Assembly: GCA_944320965.1 (NCBI GenBank)
Contig: CALUJO010000014.1
Coordinates: 1-50,851 of the forward strand
DNA length: 50,851 bases
DNA from: an uncultured Bacteroidaceae bacterium
Lineage (GTDB): Bacteria; Bacteroidota; Bacteroidia; Bacteroidales; Bacteroidaceae
Direction of reading: 5' to 3'
This document shows positions 41,970 to 50,770 of the stretch, piece after piece (position 1 is the stretch's first letter; the number at the start of each line of letters is the position of its first letter). Below the pieces are notes generated by a model. That model was given only the letters and a program-made list of their open reading frames with translations, did no database searches and was not told the origin of the DNA. Made by a program: the position numbers and the translations under genes.

Positions 41970-42284
41970 TTAATGTTTTTCAACTATGCAAAATTGACAA
42001 TCTTATTTTATATAAACAAATGATGATTTTATATATTATTAGATGCATAAAATAATACACTAAATATCAGAATATTATACACATATGTAAAATAATGTGT
42101 AAAATCAATCATTTGCATATTTGGATGTAATAATTAGATATAATAACCTTATTCGACACGTCCGACTATACTCCTTAAAAACAAGCATTTACAAAATTCA
42201 TTAACAATACGTATCAAAAAAGTATTCTGAAAAGATGTCCTAATGTAAATGCCCGGAGATATTTAGACAAAATCTAAAAAAGGA
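41970..42284. other. AT-rich region upstream of dnaA
   Basis: 315 bases without a gene. It is very AT-rich, with runs such as ATATATTATTAG, and contains one consensus and one near-consensus DnaA box. A promoter for dnaA must lie here but no clear TAnnTTTG was seen on the minus strand. Whether the segment is oriC or only an autoregulatory region cannot be decided. Confidence 0.5.
42075..42104. promoter_or_regulatory. Inverted pair of DnaA-box-like sites
   Basis: TTATACACA at 42075-42083 fits TTATnCACA exactly. TGTGTAAAA at 42096-42104 is the inverse orientation with one mismatch, 12 bases away. Confidence 0.5.
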
Positions 42285-43193
42285 CTATTTTTTAGGTTTA
42301 CTGTCTTTTTTTCCGAAAACAGAGAAATGAACATATCTCTTAGGATTCTCTTTTAAATCCAACAAAAGATTTGAAGCATTTTCTGCTGTACTGTTAAGAT
42401 TATTATACAAGGATTTATCGTTAAGCAAAAGACCTATTGTGTTGTCTTTACTGTTAAGTTTCGCAGTGAACTCATTTACATTGCTTATTGTCCTGTCAAC
42501 TTCATCCATTGTTTTTCTGAAATCTATTCCTGCAAGATTATCAGTAATGACAAGAACATTATCCTCAATTTTGTTCAGCTTGCCTATTGCTTCAGGAACA
42601 TCACTATTCATCATTCTATTCAGACTTGCTGTTGTCTTTTCAAGATTTGACGCTGTATTCTGAACAGATGTCAATGTCTTGTCAAAACGTCCGTCAGCCA
42701 ACAATGTATTCAGAGATGCTAATATAGAGTCAAGCTTAGGCATCATTGATTCAAATGCAGGAATAAAATCTTTTGCAAGAACATCCATTACACCACCATT
42801 CACTACTCCGGGAATAGTATCTCCAACCTGATAGCTTTCACGCATATTGTTTGACAGCAATATATGCATTGAAGAAGAACCAAGCATATCCATTCTCAAC
42901 TCACCATAACTGCCTTTCGGTATTCTTACTTCCTCATCAAGTTCAATCTGAACAACAATATTTCCTGGATTATTGTAATCATAATGAATATCGCTCACTG
43001 TACCGACCTTAAATCCATCGGCAAAAACAGGACTTGATTTAATCAAACCGTTTATATTGGAATATTTTACATAAATGTATTTACTAGGATTAAATATATC
43101 AACTCCTTTCAGATAGTTGATACCATATATCAGCATCCCCAACGCAATAATTCCGGCCAAGCCAATCTTAGCCTCTTTTGTAAAGAATTTCAT
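42285..43193 (-). CDS. MCE/MlaD-family lipid transport protein
   Basis: The 302-residue product has one N-terminal membrane anchor (EAKIGLAGIIALGMLIYGIN) and an MCE domain (YVKYSNINGLIKSSPVFADG; FKVGTVSDIHYDYN; YGELRMDMLGSSSMHILLSN). The C-terminal half is helical, with DSILASLNTLLADGRFDKTL and further amphipathic repeats, typical of the long helical tail of MCE proteins. These proteins take part in phospholipid trafficking between inner and outer membrane. It is 11 bases downstream of the amidase gene on the same strand. No MlaE/MlaF permease or ATPase in the window. Confidence 0.88.
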   Translation of the reverse strand: MKFFTKEAKIGLAGIIALGMLIYGINYLKGVDIFNPSKYIYVKYSNINGLIKSSPVFADGFKVGTVSDIHYDYNNPGNIVVQIELDEEVRIPKGSYGELRMDMLGSSSMHILLSNNMRESYQVGDTIPGVVNGGVMDVLAKDFIPAFESMMPKLDSILASLNTLLADGRFDKTLTSVQNTASNLEKTTASLNRMMNSDVPEAIGKLNKIEDNVLVITDNLAGIDFRKTMDEVDRTISNVNEFTAKLNSKDNTIGLLLNDKSLYNNLNSTAENASNLLLDLKENPKRYVHFSVFGKKDSKPKK

Positions 43194-43204
43194 ATTTTCA
43201 ATAT

Positions 43205-44386
43205 TTATCGTTTAGTTTTCTTATACTCGTCAATAGCGTCATTTACATCAACTCTTTTGCCGTTCTTGAAAGCTATTATAAATGCCCCTTTGAACTTTGT
43301 TGCAAGTTCACGACGCTTCTTATATACATAATTATAATCTGCCGACTTGCAACAATAGTATTTGTACAAGCCCTTCTCAAAATAATATTCAACATCCTTC
43401 TGTCCTTTGAACTGTGAAGAACCAGAAGGCAACTTCTTGGATGATGTAAGAATCTGTACCATAAACACCGGAGATTCACTCTTTTCAGAAACTTTCACCT
43501 CCGTTTTACCGGATTTGCTTTTTGCTTCATCTGTATCGGCATTCTCTGCCGGCAACTTCTTGGATTTGTCTTTACTCACTTTATCAGAAGCATTACCACT
43601 ACCCTGATTATTCTTCAGCTCCCATTCCTTCTTATATTCCAAAAAGGCTTTGTATATGGAAGTACTCAATTCCTGAGTACCCTGTTTTGTATTCAGATAC
43701 TTCTCTTCAGCAGGTGTCGATATAAATCCCAATTCAACCAATACACTTGGCATGGCACTTGCTTTCAAAACCAGAAAACCAGCCTGATGCACTCCCCTGT
43801 CAATTCTTCCTGCATATGATTTGAACTGCTTCTGTATTATGGATGCAAGTGAAACACTTTGTTCCATATACTGGTCCTGAATCAATTCGAATATTATATA
43901 AGATTCGGAAGAATAAGGATTAAAGCCTGCATACTTCTGCTTATAGTCGTCCTCATAAAGAATAACGGAGTTTTCCCTCTTTGCCACTTCCAGATTAGCT
44001 CCGGTCCTTGCAAGACCCAATGTCCATGTTGATGCACCCTTAACGGTCTTATTCCCGTCAACCGCATTGGTATGCACTGATATAAACAAATCAGCTTTGG
44101 CATTGTTCGCTATTTCGGCTCTTCTTGCCAAAGGAATAAATACATCTCTGTTTCTTGTATATACGACCTTCACATCCGGACAATTCTTTTCCACAAGCTG
44201 TCCAAAAGCTAAAGCGACTCTCAGATTTATATCTTTCTCTTTACTGATTGCTCCTACTGCTCCGGGGTCATGTCCTCCGTGCCCTGGATCAATGACAAGC
44301 ACAAAGTCCCTTGCCGATGAAACATCCACAGCAAAAAACATAACAGAAAGAAAAATTATATATTTCAGCAAAAAGAAATTCTTCAT
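43205..44386 (-). CDS. N-acetylmuramoyl-L-alanine amidase (AmiC-like, Amidase_3)
   Basis: The 393-residue product has a signal peptide and the zinc amidase core: VIDPGHGGHDPGAVG (zinc His), EKDINLRVALAFGQ (zinc Glu), FISVHTNAVDGNKT (zinc His) and VLVELGFISTPAEEKYL (catalytic Glu). After a Lys/Ser/Asp-rich low-complexity linker, the C-terminal ~80 residues (PVFMVQILTSSKKLPSGSSQ; FEKGLYKYYCCKSADYNYVY) look like a SPOR-like cell-wall domain. It cleaves peptide side chains from peptidoglycan for daughter-cell separation. It heads a two-gene unit with the MCE protein. Confidence 0.93.
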   Translation of the reverse strand: MKNFFLLKYIIFLSVMFFAVDVSSARDFVLVIDPGHGGHDPGAVGAISKEKDINLRVALAFGQLVEKNCPDVKVVYTRNRDVFIPLARRAEIANNAKADLFISVHTNAVDGNKTVKGASTWTLGLARTGANLEVAKRENSVILYEDDYKQKYAGFNPYSSESYIIFELIQDQYMEQSVSLASIIQKQFKSYAGRIDRGVHQAGFLVLKASAMPSVLVELGFISTPAEEKYLNTKQGTQELSTSIYKAFLEYKKEWELKNNQGSGNASDKVSKDKSKKLPAENADTDEAKSKSGKTEVKVSEKSESPVFMVQILTSSKKLPSGSSQFKGQKDVEYYFEKGLYKYYCCKSADYNYVYKKRRELATKFKGAFIIAFKNGKRVDVNDAIDEYKKTKR

Positions 44387-44410
44387 TACACCAAGAAGTC
44401 ATAATCTCTG

Positions 44411-44418
44411 CAAAGTTA
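44411..44418 (-). promoter_or_regulatory. Candidate -7 box of the amidase-MCE unit
   Basis: The minus strand reads TAACTTTG, 25 bases before the amidase start. Confidence 0.5.
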
Positions 44419-44532
44419 TTATTTTTTATAATAAACTTCCATAAGAATACAATAATTACCAATTTTAAATAGTACTTTTATGCCGTTTTACCAATTGGCA
44501 GAAAAATATTAACTATAATTAGTACATAAAAG

Positions 44533-45501
44533 ATGTTGAAAATATTAAAGAATTGGACATTACCCATTTCAATGATTGGAGGCGCGCTGTTTTATTTCAT
44601 TTTTGCAAATGTAGAATTTTTATCACCAACAAAGCCGTTCATAAACAGCTGTATTGGATTCCTGACTCCGTTTCTTATATTTGCCCAGCTTCTTTTGACT
44701 TTCTGCCGAATAGATACACGCGAACTTAAACCGCAATTGTGGCACGCATGGGTATTGCTATTCCAATTGTTTACATGCTGTCTGACAGCAGGTATAATAC
44801 TTTTTTGCCACACAAGTCTTGTATACAAGGAAATCCTTGAAGGAGCAATGGTATGCCTGATTTGCCCGACTGCAACGGCTGCAGCTGTCATTACAGCCAA
44901 GCTCGGAGGAAACGCTTCAAGCCTTACAACCTATACCCTGCTCTCAAACATACTTGCCTCAATTGTTGTCCCGTTGGTTTTCCCTTTGGTAGAACCACAT
45001 AATGACATAACATTCATTACTGCATTCTTGAAAATTCTGAGTAAAGTATTACCTTTGTTATTGTTTCCTTTCTTTGTTGCACTGCTGCTCAAACATTTTA
45101 TACCAAAGCTGCACAACCTGTTAAAGGAACACAGCAATTATGCTTTTTACTTGTGGGCAGTTGCGCTTGCAATAGTATCAGGGCAAACCGTAAGATCTAT
45201 TGTAAACAGTGATACAGGAGCATTTATCCAGATAATGATTGCAATGGCAGGACTTGTGACATGTTGCCTGCAGTTCTACATAGGAAGAAGAATAGGACGA
45301 AAATACAATGAAACTATTACGGTCGGACAGGCGCTGGGACAGAAAAACACTGTACTGGCAATATGGATGACTTATACATACCTTAATCCTGTCGCATCAG
45401 TTGCTCCGGGTTCATACGTATTGTGGCAGAACACAATTAATACATGGCAACTATGGAAAAAACGAAAAGAAGAAGACAAACATAAAACAGACAATATTTA
45501 A
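44533..45501 (+). CDS. BASS-family (bile acid:Na+ symporter-like) transporter
   Basis: The 322-residue product has about nine to ten membrane helices in two five-helix halves. Family features include LICPTATAAAVITAKLGGNA, which is the conserved broken-helix motif with the Na+ region, and the mirror motif QALGQKNTVLAIWMTYTYLN. An N-terminal half resembling SBF/YfeH proteins (FINSCIGFLTPFLIFAQLLL) fits. Substrate is not bile acid necessarily; many bacterial members carry other organic anions. The DUF3843-like gene begins 29 bases later. Confidence 0.85.
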   Translation: MLKILKNWTLPISMIGGALFYFIFANVEFLSPTKPFINSCIGFLTPFLIFAQLLLTFCRIDTRELKPQLWHAWVLLFQLFTCCLTAGIILFCHTSLVYKEILEGAMVCLICPTATAAAVITAKLGGNASSLTTYTLLSNILASIVVPLVFPLVEPHNDITFITAFLKILSKVLPLLLFPFFVALLLKHFIPKLHNLLKEHSNYAFYLWAVALAIVSGQTVRSIVNSDTGAFIQIMIAMAGLVTCCLQFYIGRRIGRKYNETITVGQALGQKNTVLAIWMTYTYLNPVASVAPGSYVLWQNTINTWQLWKKRKEEDKHKTDNI

Positions 45502-45530
45502 TTATCACAAATAAAAACATTCAAAATATA

Positions 45531-47036
45531 ATGGAAAAGAAAATAAATCTCAACGAATGGCTGGAGATACACCCTTACGGCAAAACCGTTGCAAGTGACA
45601 AATATTACGTTGAAATAGCCAACAACATACTAAGTATCTGGGAAACATCAAAGGTTCCTTTCACTATCCCGGAAAACCTGATGAAAAGAATAAGCATGTA
45701 TGTTGCAGCCTACTTTGAAGATGTCATTTCAGATTTCGGACTTTGGAAAACATTTATTTTCAAACACAAGTTCCTTTACGGCAAATGGCTTCCTTTCTAC
45801 ACACAGGAAGAAGAATATTTTGAAGACGAAATAAACTTGTCCGACATAAAATTCATTCTTTGGTACTCAATTCAGGAACTTGCAGGAAAAGCAACACACA
45901 AGATATTCCCTCCATTCATGAAAGGGCTTGACATACTTTCAGAATATATTTACAAATATCTTGATACACAGTTTGAAAAAGCTCCAATTAATGAAAGTAT
46001 AGAAAAGCTGTTCGGAAAAGAAAGTATATGCGATAACTTCTATGAACTTAAAAACATACTTAACTGGTTCTTCTGCCACTCATATCTGATGGAGCCGTCA
46101 ACACAGGCAAAGATTATGCAGAACCAGCATTTCGTAAACGAACAGCTCAAAAATGCAACACCGGAACAGAAAAACATGTTCATGTACGGAATTATGCAGG
46201 ACACAATATTTACATATCCTTGCGGTCCGCTTGCCCTCAAGATAAACGACTGGCTTTGCGCAATGGTTGGTAAGGAACATCCTAACTTTGACAATTACAG
46301 AACAATGGAAGCAAAGGCAACATTGCACTGGCTTGTACAGAACATGACAGAAAATACAATAGTCCTTTCATGCATAACAAAGAACGAGACTTTGGAAGTT
46401 GAAAGGAATATGTTCAAGGACACAGACAAATACCAACCCGGCAAAACTGTAGTTACATCAGGTTTTGTAAAATATAAAGGCAAATGGTATATAAGCGGCA
46501 TCGTATCCATAAATGATATTAGCGTATACAGTAATGTACGCAAAGAACCGGACCAGGCACAGATTGAAGCCATACATCGTAACGTTCGTGACCGCTTTGT
46601 TCAGGAAAACAACGGAAAGGAAATAGCATTTTTCGGCAATCTTACAGAACTGAAAGAATTCTTGACCAAGAAAATGGGCTGGCCTGAAGAAGCAAACCAG
46701 CAGTTCAAGAACCTTGAAAAGAACAGAAACTTCGTTGTTTATGCAAGCGAAGACAAAGGTCTGATGATTTCTGCTGATATTGCCGAACTGCTAAAGCACG
46801 AAGACAATCCAATGTACAATGCCGAAGAAGCAAAACAGAAGGCATTCTTTGTCTTTGTCAACAAGGGACAATGCCCTATTGACATGCTTGAATACTTCGT
46901 AGACAATGATATGCTGCAGGATGCAAGTCTGATAACGGACTACGAAAACAACAATTATGAAAAAGGACAGGAACTGGTGAAAGAAAACTATGACTTCATT
47001 GCACGTATGTTCCTGAACGAATATTACTGGAACTAA
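45531..47036 (+). CDS. DUF3843-like hypothetical protein (501 aa)
   Basis: The opening KINLNEWLEIHPYGKTVASDKYY resembles the DUF3843 family known mostly from Bacteroidetes. The protein is alpha-helical in its first 250 residues, with aromatic-rich segments (YFEDEINLSDIKFILWYSIQ; NWFFCHSYLMEPSTQAKIM), a middle part with short strands (TVVTSGFVKYKGKWYISGIV) and an acidic C-terminus. No signal peptide or membrane helix, so cytoplasmic. Its role is unknown; SEC-C-like and nucleic-acid motifs were not seen. It lies between the BASS transporter and the DUF5103 gene, spaced 29 and 13 bases, probably one transcript. Confidence 0.7.
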   Translation: MEKKINLNEWLEIHPYGKTVASDKYYVEIANNILSIWETSKVPFTIPENLMKRISMYVAAYFEDVISDFGLWKTFIFKHKFLYGKWLPFYTQEEEYFEDEINLSDIKFILWYSIQELAGKATHKIFPPFMKGLDILSEYIYKYLDTQFEKAPINESIEKLFGKESICDNFYELKNILNWFFCHSYLMEPSTQAKIMQNQHFVNEQLKNATPEQKNMFMYGIMQDTIFTYPCGPLALKINDWLCAMVGKEHPNFDNYRTMEAKATLHWLVQNMTENTIVLSCITKNETLEVERNMFKDTDKYQPGKTVVTSGFVKYKGKWYISGIVSINDISVYSNVRKEPDQAQIEAIHRNVRDRFVQENNGKEIAFFGNLTELKEFLTKKMGWPEEANQQFKNLEKNRNFVVYASEDKGLMISADIAELLKHEDNPMYNAEEAKQKAFFVFVNKGQCPIDMLEYFVDNDMLQDASLITDYENNNYEKGQELVKENYDFIARMFLNEYYWN

Positions 47037-47049
47037 AATACAGACTGTC

Positions 47050-48294
47050 ATGTCCGGAAAAAGATATATCATGGAACTTGTAATGGCAACATCCTTTGCC
47101 ATGCTGCATGCACAGGACAATATAATAATTGACAAAATGATCAAATCATTGAAGGTGGAAGTGAACAATGACTGGACACTTCCGCCTGTCATTGAATTGA
47201 ACAGCAATGATTTCCTTACAATATCATTCGACCGGCTGACACACGAATACAAAGACCTCCGATACAGTTTAAGACACTGCAATGCCAATTGGGAAACGTC
47301 CGATATGCTTGAAATAGACTACATGGACGGTTTCAACAATACAGAAATAGAAGACTACGAAACATCAGTCAATACAACGGTTGACTACATACACTACAGT
47401 CTGACCATACCCAATGAAAACATGATGCTCAAACTGTCCGGCAATTATATCCTTGAAATTTCCGACTATGACAATGATGAAACTGTCTCAAGCATTGCAT
47501 TCAGTGTACTTGACAAACAGATAAACACTGGAGCAACTGTTACAGGAAATACCATTATAGACACAAACAAGGAGCATCAGCAGGTAGATATTTTTATAAA
47601 CAATCAGGATTATACCATACGAGACCCGCAACGCGAACTGAAATTAACCGTAATGCAGAACAGCAGAACAGACAATATGGTAACAGACCTGAAACCGTCA
47701 TTCATAGGAAACGGAATAATAGAATACAAAAATCTGCATAGCCTGATATTCAAAGCAGGAAACGAATACAGACGTTTTGAAATGCTGAATGAAAATGATC
47801 CGATGATGGGAGTCGAAAAAATAGGATATTATGATCCATATTATCACGCAACCCTATATACAGAAGGTCCAGCAATGAACTATATATACGACCAGGACCA
47901 GAATGGAAAGTTCTTTATCAGCAACAACAATGTATATGATTCAGCAACCGAGGCTGACTATATGATTGTACACTTTCTTTTCAAGTCTGAATATCTGTAT
48001 GACACAGACATATACATCAACGGAGAATTCACAAACAATTCTTTCAGTGACGAATTCAAGATGCGGTATAATAAAGAATACGGCATCTATGAAAAAAACA
48101 TATTGCTGAAGCAAGGAATGTACAATTACATGTACCTGACAAAAAGTCCCGGACAGGAAACCATATCCTCAACCGATACGGAAGGCAACTTCTACGAAAC
48201 ACAGAATACATATACAATATATGTATATCACCGTCCGTTCGGCGAAAGATATGACCGTCTGATAGGATTATGCAGGATTTCTTCCGGCATGTAA
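47050..48294 (+). CDS. DUF5103 protein (type IX secretion plug-like)
   Basis: The 414-residue product has a short signal peptide (ELVMATSFAMLHAQ) and the DUF5103 pattern: SLKVEVNNDWTLPPVIELNS, FDRLTHEYKDLRYSLRHCNA, NWETSDMLEIDYMDGFNNTE, then YIHYSLTIPNENMMLKLSGN, and a C-terminal domain (MIVHFLFKSEYLYDTDIYIN; GMYNYMYLTKSPG). The family is called the T9SS plug protein in oral and environmental Bacteroidetes, but homologues exist in species without a type IX system. No por/gld genes lie here, so its job in this organism is open. It converges with maf, four bases apart. Confidence 0.85.
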   Translation: MSGKRYIMELVMATSFAMLHAQDNIIIDKMIKSLKVEVNNDWTLPPVIELNSNDFLTISFDRLTHEYKDLRYSLRHCNANWETSDMLEIDYMDGFNNTEIEDYETSVNTTVDYIHYSLTIPNENMMLKLSGNYILEISDYDNDETVSSIAFSVLDKQINTGATVTGNTIIDTNKEHQQVDIFINNQDYTIRDPQRELKLTVMQNSRTDNMVTDLKPSFIGNGIIEYKNLHSLIFKAGNEYRRFEMLNENDPMMGVEKIGYYDPYYHATLYTEGPAMNYIYDQDQNGKFFISNNNVYDSATEADYMIVHFLFKSEYLYDTDIYINGEFTNNSFSDEFKMRYNKEYGIYEKNILLKQGMYNYMYLTKSPGQETISSTDTEGNFYETQNTYTIYVYHRPFGERYDRLIGLCRISSGM

Positions 48295-48298
48295 TATA

Positions 48299-48880
48299 TT
48301 AAAAACGTTTCAGTTCTTTGTAGAGTCTCTGAACCGGAAGCCCCATTACATTGAAATAGGAACCTTTTATGGAACTCACTCCAATATAGCCTATAAGTTC
48401 CTGAATACCGTATGCGCCTGCCTTATCCAAAGGACGGTAATGCTCAACATAATAATCAATTTCTTCGTCAGTAAGCGCATCAAAAGTAACTTCTGTGACT
48501 GAAGCAAACGAATGACTGCGGTTCTTTGTCAGAAGTGTAACTCCTGTTATCACCTGATGAATAGCACCCGAAAGTTCCCTGACCATAGATTTCGCATCAG
48601 CTTCATCCTTAGGTTTTCCAAGCACCTTGCCGTTAAGCCATACAATCGTATCGGCAGTAATGACAAGCTCGTCATCTGCCATTGAGGACTTGTAGGCTTC
48701 AGCCTTCTTCTGTGAAATATATACCGGTATGTTCTCACTTGATAGTCCTTCAGGATATGATTCGTCAATACCTTCAATAAGTCTTACTTCATATTCAAGT
48801 TCTAGTCCGGCAAGCAGTTCCCTCCTGCGCGGAGAACCTGAAGCCAGAACTATCTTATAGTTTTTCAAATTGTCAAGCAT
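48299..48880 (-). CDS. Maf-family nucleoside triphosphate pyrophosphatase
   Basis: ATG 48880 gives MLDNLKNYKIVLASGSPRRR; a longer frame from 48943 overlaps kdsC and is not used. The 193-residue product has the Maf substrate loop (ASGSPRRRELLAGL), ADTIVWLNGKVLGKPKDEAD with the catalytic Asp, and GAYGIQELIGYIGVSSIKGS, the C-terminal motif of the family. It would hydrolyse dTTP, UTP or modified nucleotides to monophosphates. It ends the minus-strand group nitroreductase-DUF2520-kdsC-maf. Confidence 0.92.
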   Translation of the reverse strand: MLDNLKNYKIVLASGSPRRRELLAGLELEYEVRLIEGIDESYPEGLSSENIPVYISQKKAEAYKSSMADDELVITADTIVWLNGKVLGKPKDEADAKSMVRELSGAIHQVITGVTLLTKNRSHSFASVTEVTFDALTDEEIDYYVEHYRPLDKAGAYGIQELIGYIGVSSIKGSYFNVMGLPVQRLYKELKRF

Positions 48881-48923
48881 AATATTTTTCTGTATTGTTA
48901 AACTCTTGTATTTAGTAATGCTT

Positions 48924-49445
48924 TTACCATGCAAAAGCCTCATCAGTCATCCATAATCCTTTTGCACGCAATATCTGCTCAAGCAAATCACGCACACATC
49001 CATGTCCTCCCGCACGTCTTGATATATAACCGGCAACAGCAAGAATATCATTTGCCGCATCCGACGGACAACATGAAAGGCCACAAAGCTGCATTATCTT
49101 ATAATCAGGAATATCATCTCCCATATATGCAACCTCATCAGCATTCAAGTCATACTTTTCAAGTATTCCGGGCAGATATGTTTCCTTAACGGAAGCATGC
49201 ATAATGACTTCACTTACTCCAAGAGCAACCAGTCTCGAAGCCATACCTTCGCAATGTCCTCCTGATATTATAATAACCTTTATTCCATGCCTTGAAGCAA
49301 GCTGTATAGCATAGCCGTCCTTTACATTTACCTGTCGTAAAGGATTTCCGTCCCTGCCAATCTGCACAGACTCCGGACTTATTACTCCGTCAATATCAAG
49401 CAAAACGGCCTTTATCTTTTTCAAATCATAGTTTATTGCGCCCAT
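48924..49445 (-). CDS. kdsC: 3-deoxy-D-manno-octulosonate-8-phosphate phosphatase
   Basis: The 173-residue HAD-IIIA protein shows LLDIDGVISPESV (DxDGV, here I instead of V), the KDGYAIQLASRHGIKVIIIS block, and MGDDIPDYKIMQLCGLSCCP (motif III/IV). KdsC proteins give free Kdo for lipid A inner core synthesis; length and the DGYAI/SxG pattern fit KdsC better than generic phosphoglycolate phosphatases. Overlaps the upstream DUF2520 gene by 13 bases, indicating translational coupling. Confidence 0.88.
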   Translation of the reverse strand: MGAINYDLKKIKAVLLDIDGVISPESVQIGRDGNPLRQVNVKDGYAIQLASRHGIKVIIISGGHCEGMASRLVALGVSEVIMHASVKETYLPGILEKYDLNADEVAYMGDDIPDYKIMQLCGLSCCPSDAANDILAVAGYISRRAGGHGCVRDLLEQILRAKGLWMTDEAFAW

Positions 49446-50206
49446 TTCCGTATATTCATGCTTAGTTTTTCATATATTTCCTTCAGTTCCGGTTCATCTT
49501 CAAGCATTGCAATATGATTGTTCATCACATTGGTATCATTGCGGACAGCAGGACCAGTCTGGGCCTTGTGCGGCGCAATTGTATGAACCTTCTCGGCAGT
49601 TTCGTCTATAAGCGGTAACATCACATCAAAAGGAATGTTGTGCTTTGCCAGAAGATGCGAAGAAATATCAAACATATGATTGGCAAAGTTACATGCAAAA
49701 ACCGCAGATATATGCAATGCCTTACGTGCAGCAGAGTCCGCAACAAAGACTTTTGGAGATAATGTTTCGGCAACAGATTTCAGCATCCCTACATGCTCTT
49801 CATCAGAAGCTTCAATAAAAAAAGGTATTTTAGAAAAATCAACCTTTTTCTGTTTGCTGAAAGTCTGCATAGGATACAATACACCATAATTAACAATACC
49901 GTAATCCTTGAATATATCCATAGAAACGCTTCCTGCAGTATGACAGAACATAGCATCACTGCCCCACTTTGATATATTGTCAAGAACAGGACCTATAGCC
50001 TTGTCCGAAACGGATATGATATATAAATCTGCATCTCTCACTATCTCATCATATGAATCAGTTGCGGCGCAGCCTATCTGTCCGGCAAGAACCAAAGCAG
50101 AGTCCATGGTCCTGCTGAACACCTGTGCCACATCAATACCTCTATCTTTCATTGCCAGTGAAAGACAGGTTGCAAGATTGCCTGCTCCTATAAAAACGAT
50201 TTTCAT
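49433..50206 (-). CDS. DUF2520 Rossmann-fold protein (ProC-like)
   Basis: The 257-residue product starts MKIVFIGAGNLATCLSLAMK, an NAD(P)-binding Rossmann motif (GAGNLA), followed by VAQVFSRTMDSALVLAGQIG, IVRDADLYIISVSDKAIGPV, a HTAGSVSMDIFKDYGIVNYG segment and a helical C-terminal DUF2520 domain (CNFANHMFDISSHLLAKHNI). Enzymatic activity is unproven; such proteins are annotated as oxidoreductases related to pyrroline-5-carboxylate reductase. It overlaps both neighbours: four bases with the nitroreductase and 13 with kdsC. Confidence 0.85.
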   Translation of the reverse strand: MKIVFIGAGNLATCLSLAMKDRGIDVAQVFSRTMDSALVLAGQIGCAATDSYDEIVRDADLYIISVSDKAIGPVLDNISKWGSDAMFCHTAGSVSMDIFKDYGIVNYGVLYPMQTFSKQKKVDFSKIPFFIEASDEEHVGMLKSVAETLSPKVFVADSAARKALHISAVFACNFANHMFDISSHLLAKHNIPFDVMLPLIDETAEKVHTIAPHKAQTGPAVRNDTNVMNNHIAMLEDEPELKEIYEKLSMNIRKWAQ

Positions 50207-50736
50207 AGATTCATTTTATTTATATGTATCTTTTCCCACTGAAGGTTTTCCTCATTGAAAGGCTTTCGCTCCATTCCTTTATGACCAATAGCAATTATTG
50301 ATACCACCTGTAGCTGCAATGGAATGTCAAGTATACCGCGCACATAATCATCCGAAGGCATTCCTGCAGCAGTAAACCTTTCACGGATCTGTACCCAGCA
50401 GCTTCCAAGCCCAAGGTCTTCCGCCTGAAGCTGTATCATTATTGAAGCAACGGCGCAGTCCTCAATCCATACATCACTTGCAAGAGGATCGCCGCATACA
50501 ACAACCGCCAGCGCGGCATCGGCAAGGAATGAAGAACCGTGCTCCTTGCAATGGGAAAGCTCCTTTAGAAGTTCTTTATCATCTACTGCCACAAACTGCC
50601 AGCAATTGCTCCTTTTTGAACTTGGCGACATCAATGCAGCCTTAAGCAACTTTACAACATCATCCTGGTCAACAGGCTCTTCGGTAAACTTGCGCATGCT
50701 CCTGCGCTTTATAATCAAATCACTAAAACTTTCCAT
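50203..50736 (-). CDS. Nitroreductase-family protein
   Basis: The 177-residue product has the FMN-binding start LIIKRRSMRKFTEEPVDQDD, then AALMSPSSKRSNCWQFVAVD, AALAVVVCGDPLASDVWIED, an LQAEDLGLGSCWVQIRERF motif and a short C-terminus. At 177 residues it belongs to the shorter nitroreductase subgroup. FMN-dependent reduction of nitro or quinone compounds is typical; the true substrate is unknown. It begins the minus-strand group and overlaps the DUF2520 gene by four bases. Confidence 0.9.
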   Translation of the reverse strand: MESFSDLIIKRRSMRKFTEEPVDQDDVVKLLKAALMSPSSKRSNCWQFVAVDDKELLKELSHCKEHGSSFLADAALAVVVCGDPLASDVWIEDCAVASIMIQLQAEDLGLGSCWVQIRERFTAAGMPSDDYVRGILDIPLQLQVVSIIAIGHKGMERKPFNEENLQWEKIHINKMNL

Positions 50737-50762
50737 ACTTATTTCTGCTTTAATAGATATTG

Positions 50763-50770
50763 CAAACTTA
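50763..50770 (-). promoter_or_regulatory. Promoter -7 box of the nitroreductase-maf group
   Basis: The minus strand reads TAAGTTTG, 26 bases upstream of the start at 50736. Bases 50771-50851 hold no recognised gene. Confidence 0.5.
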
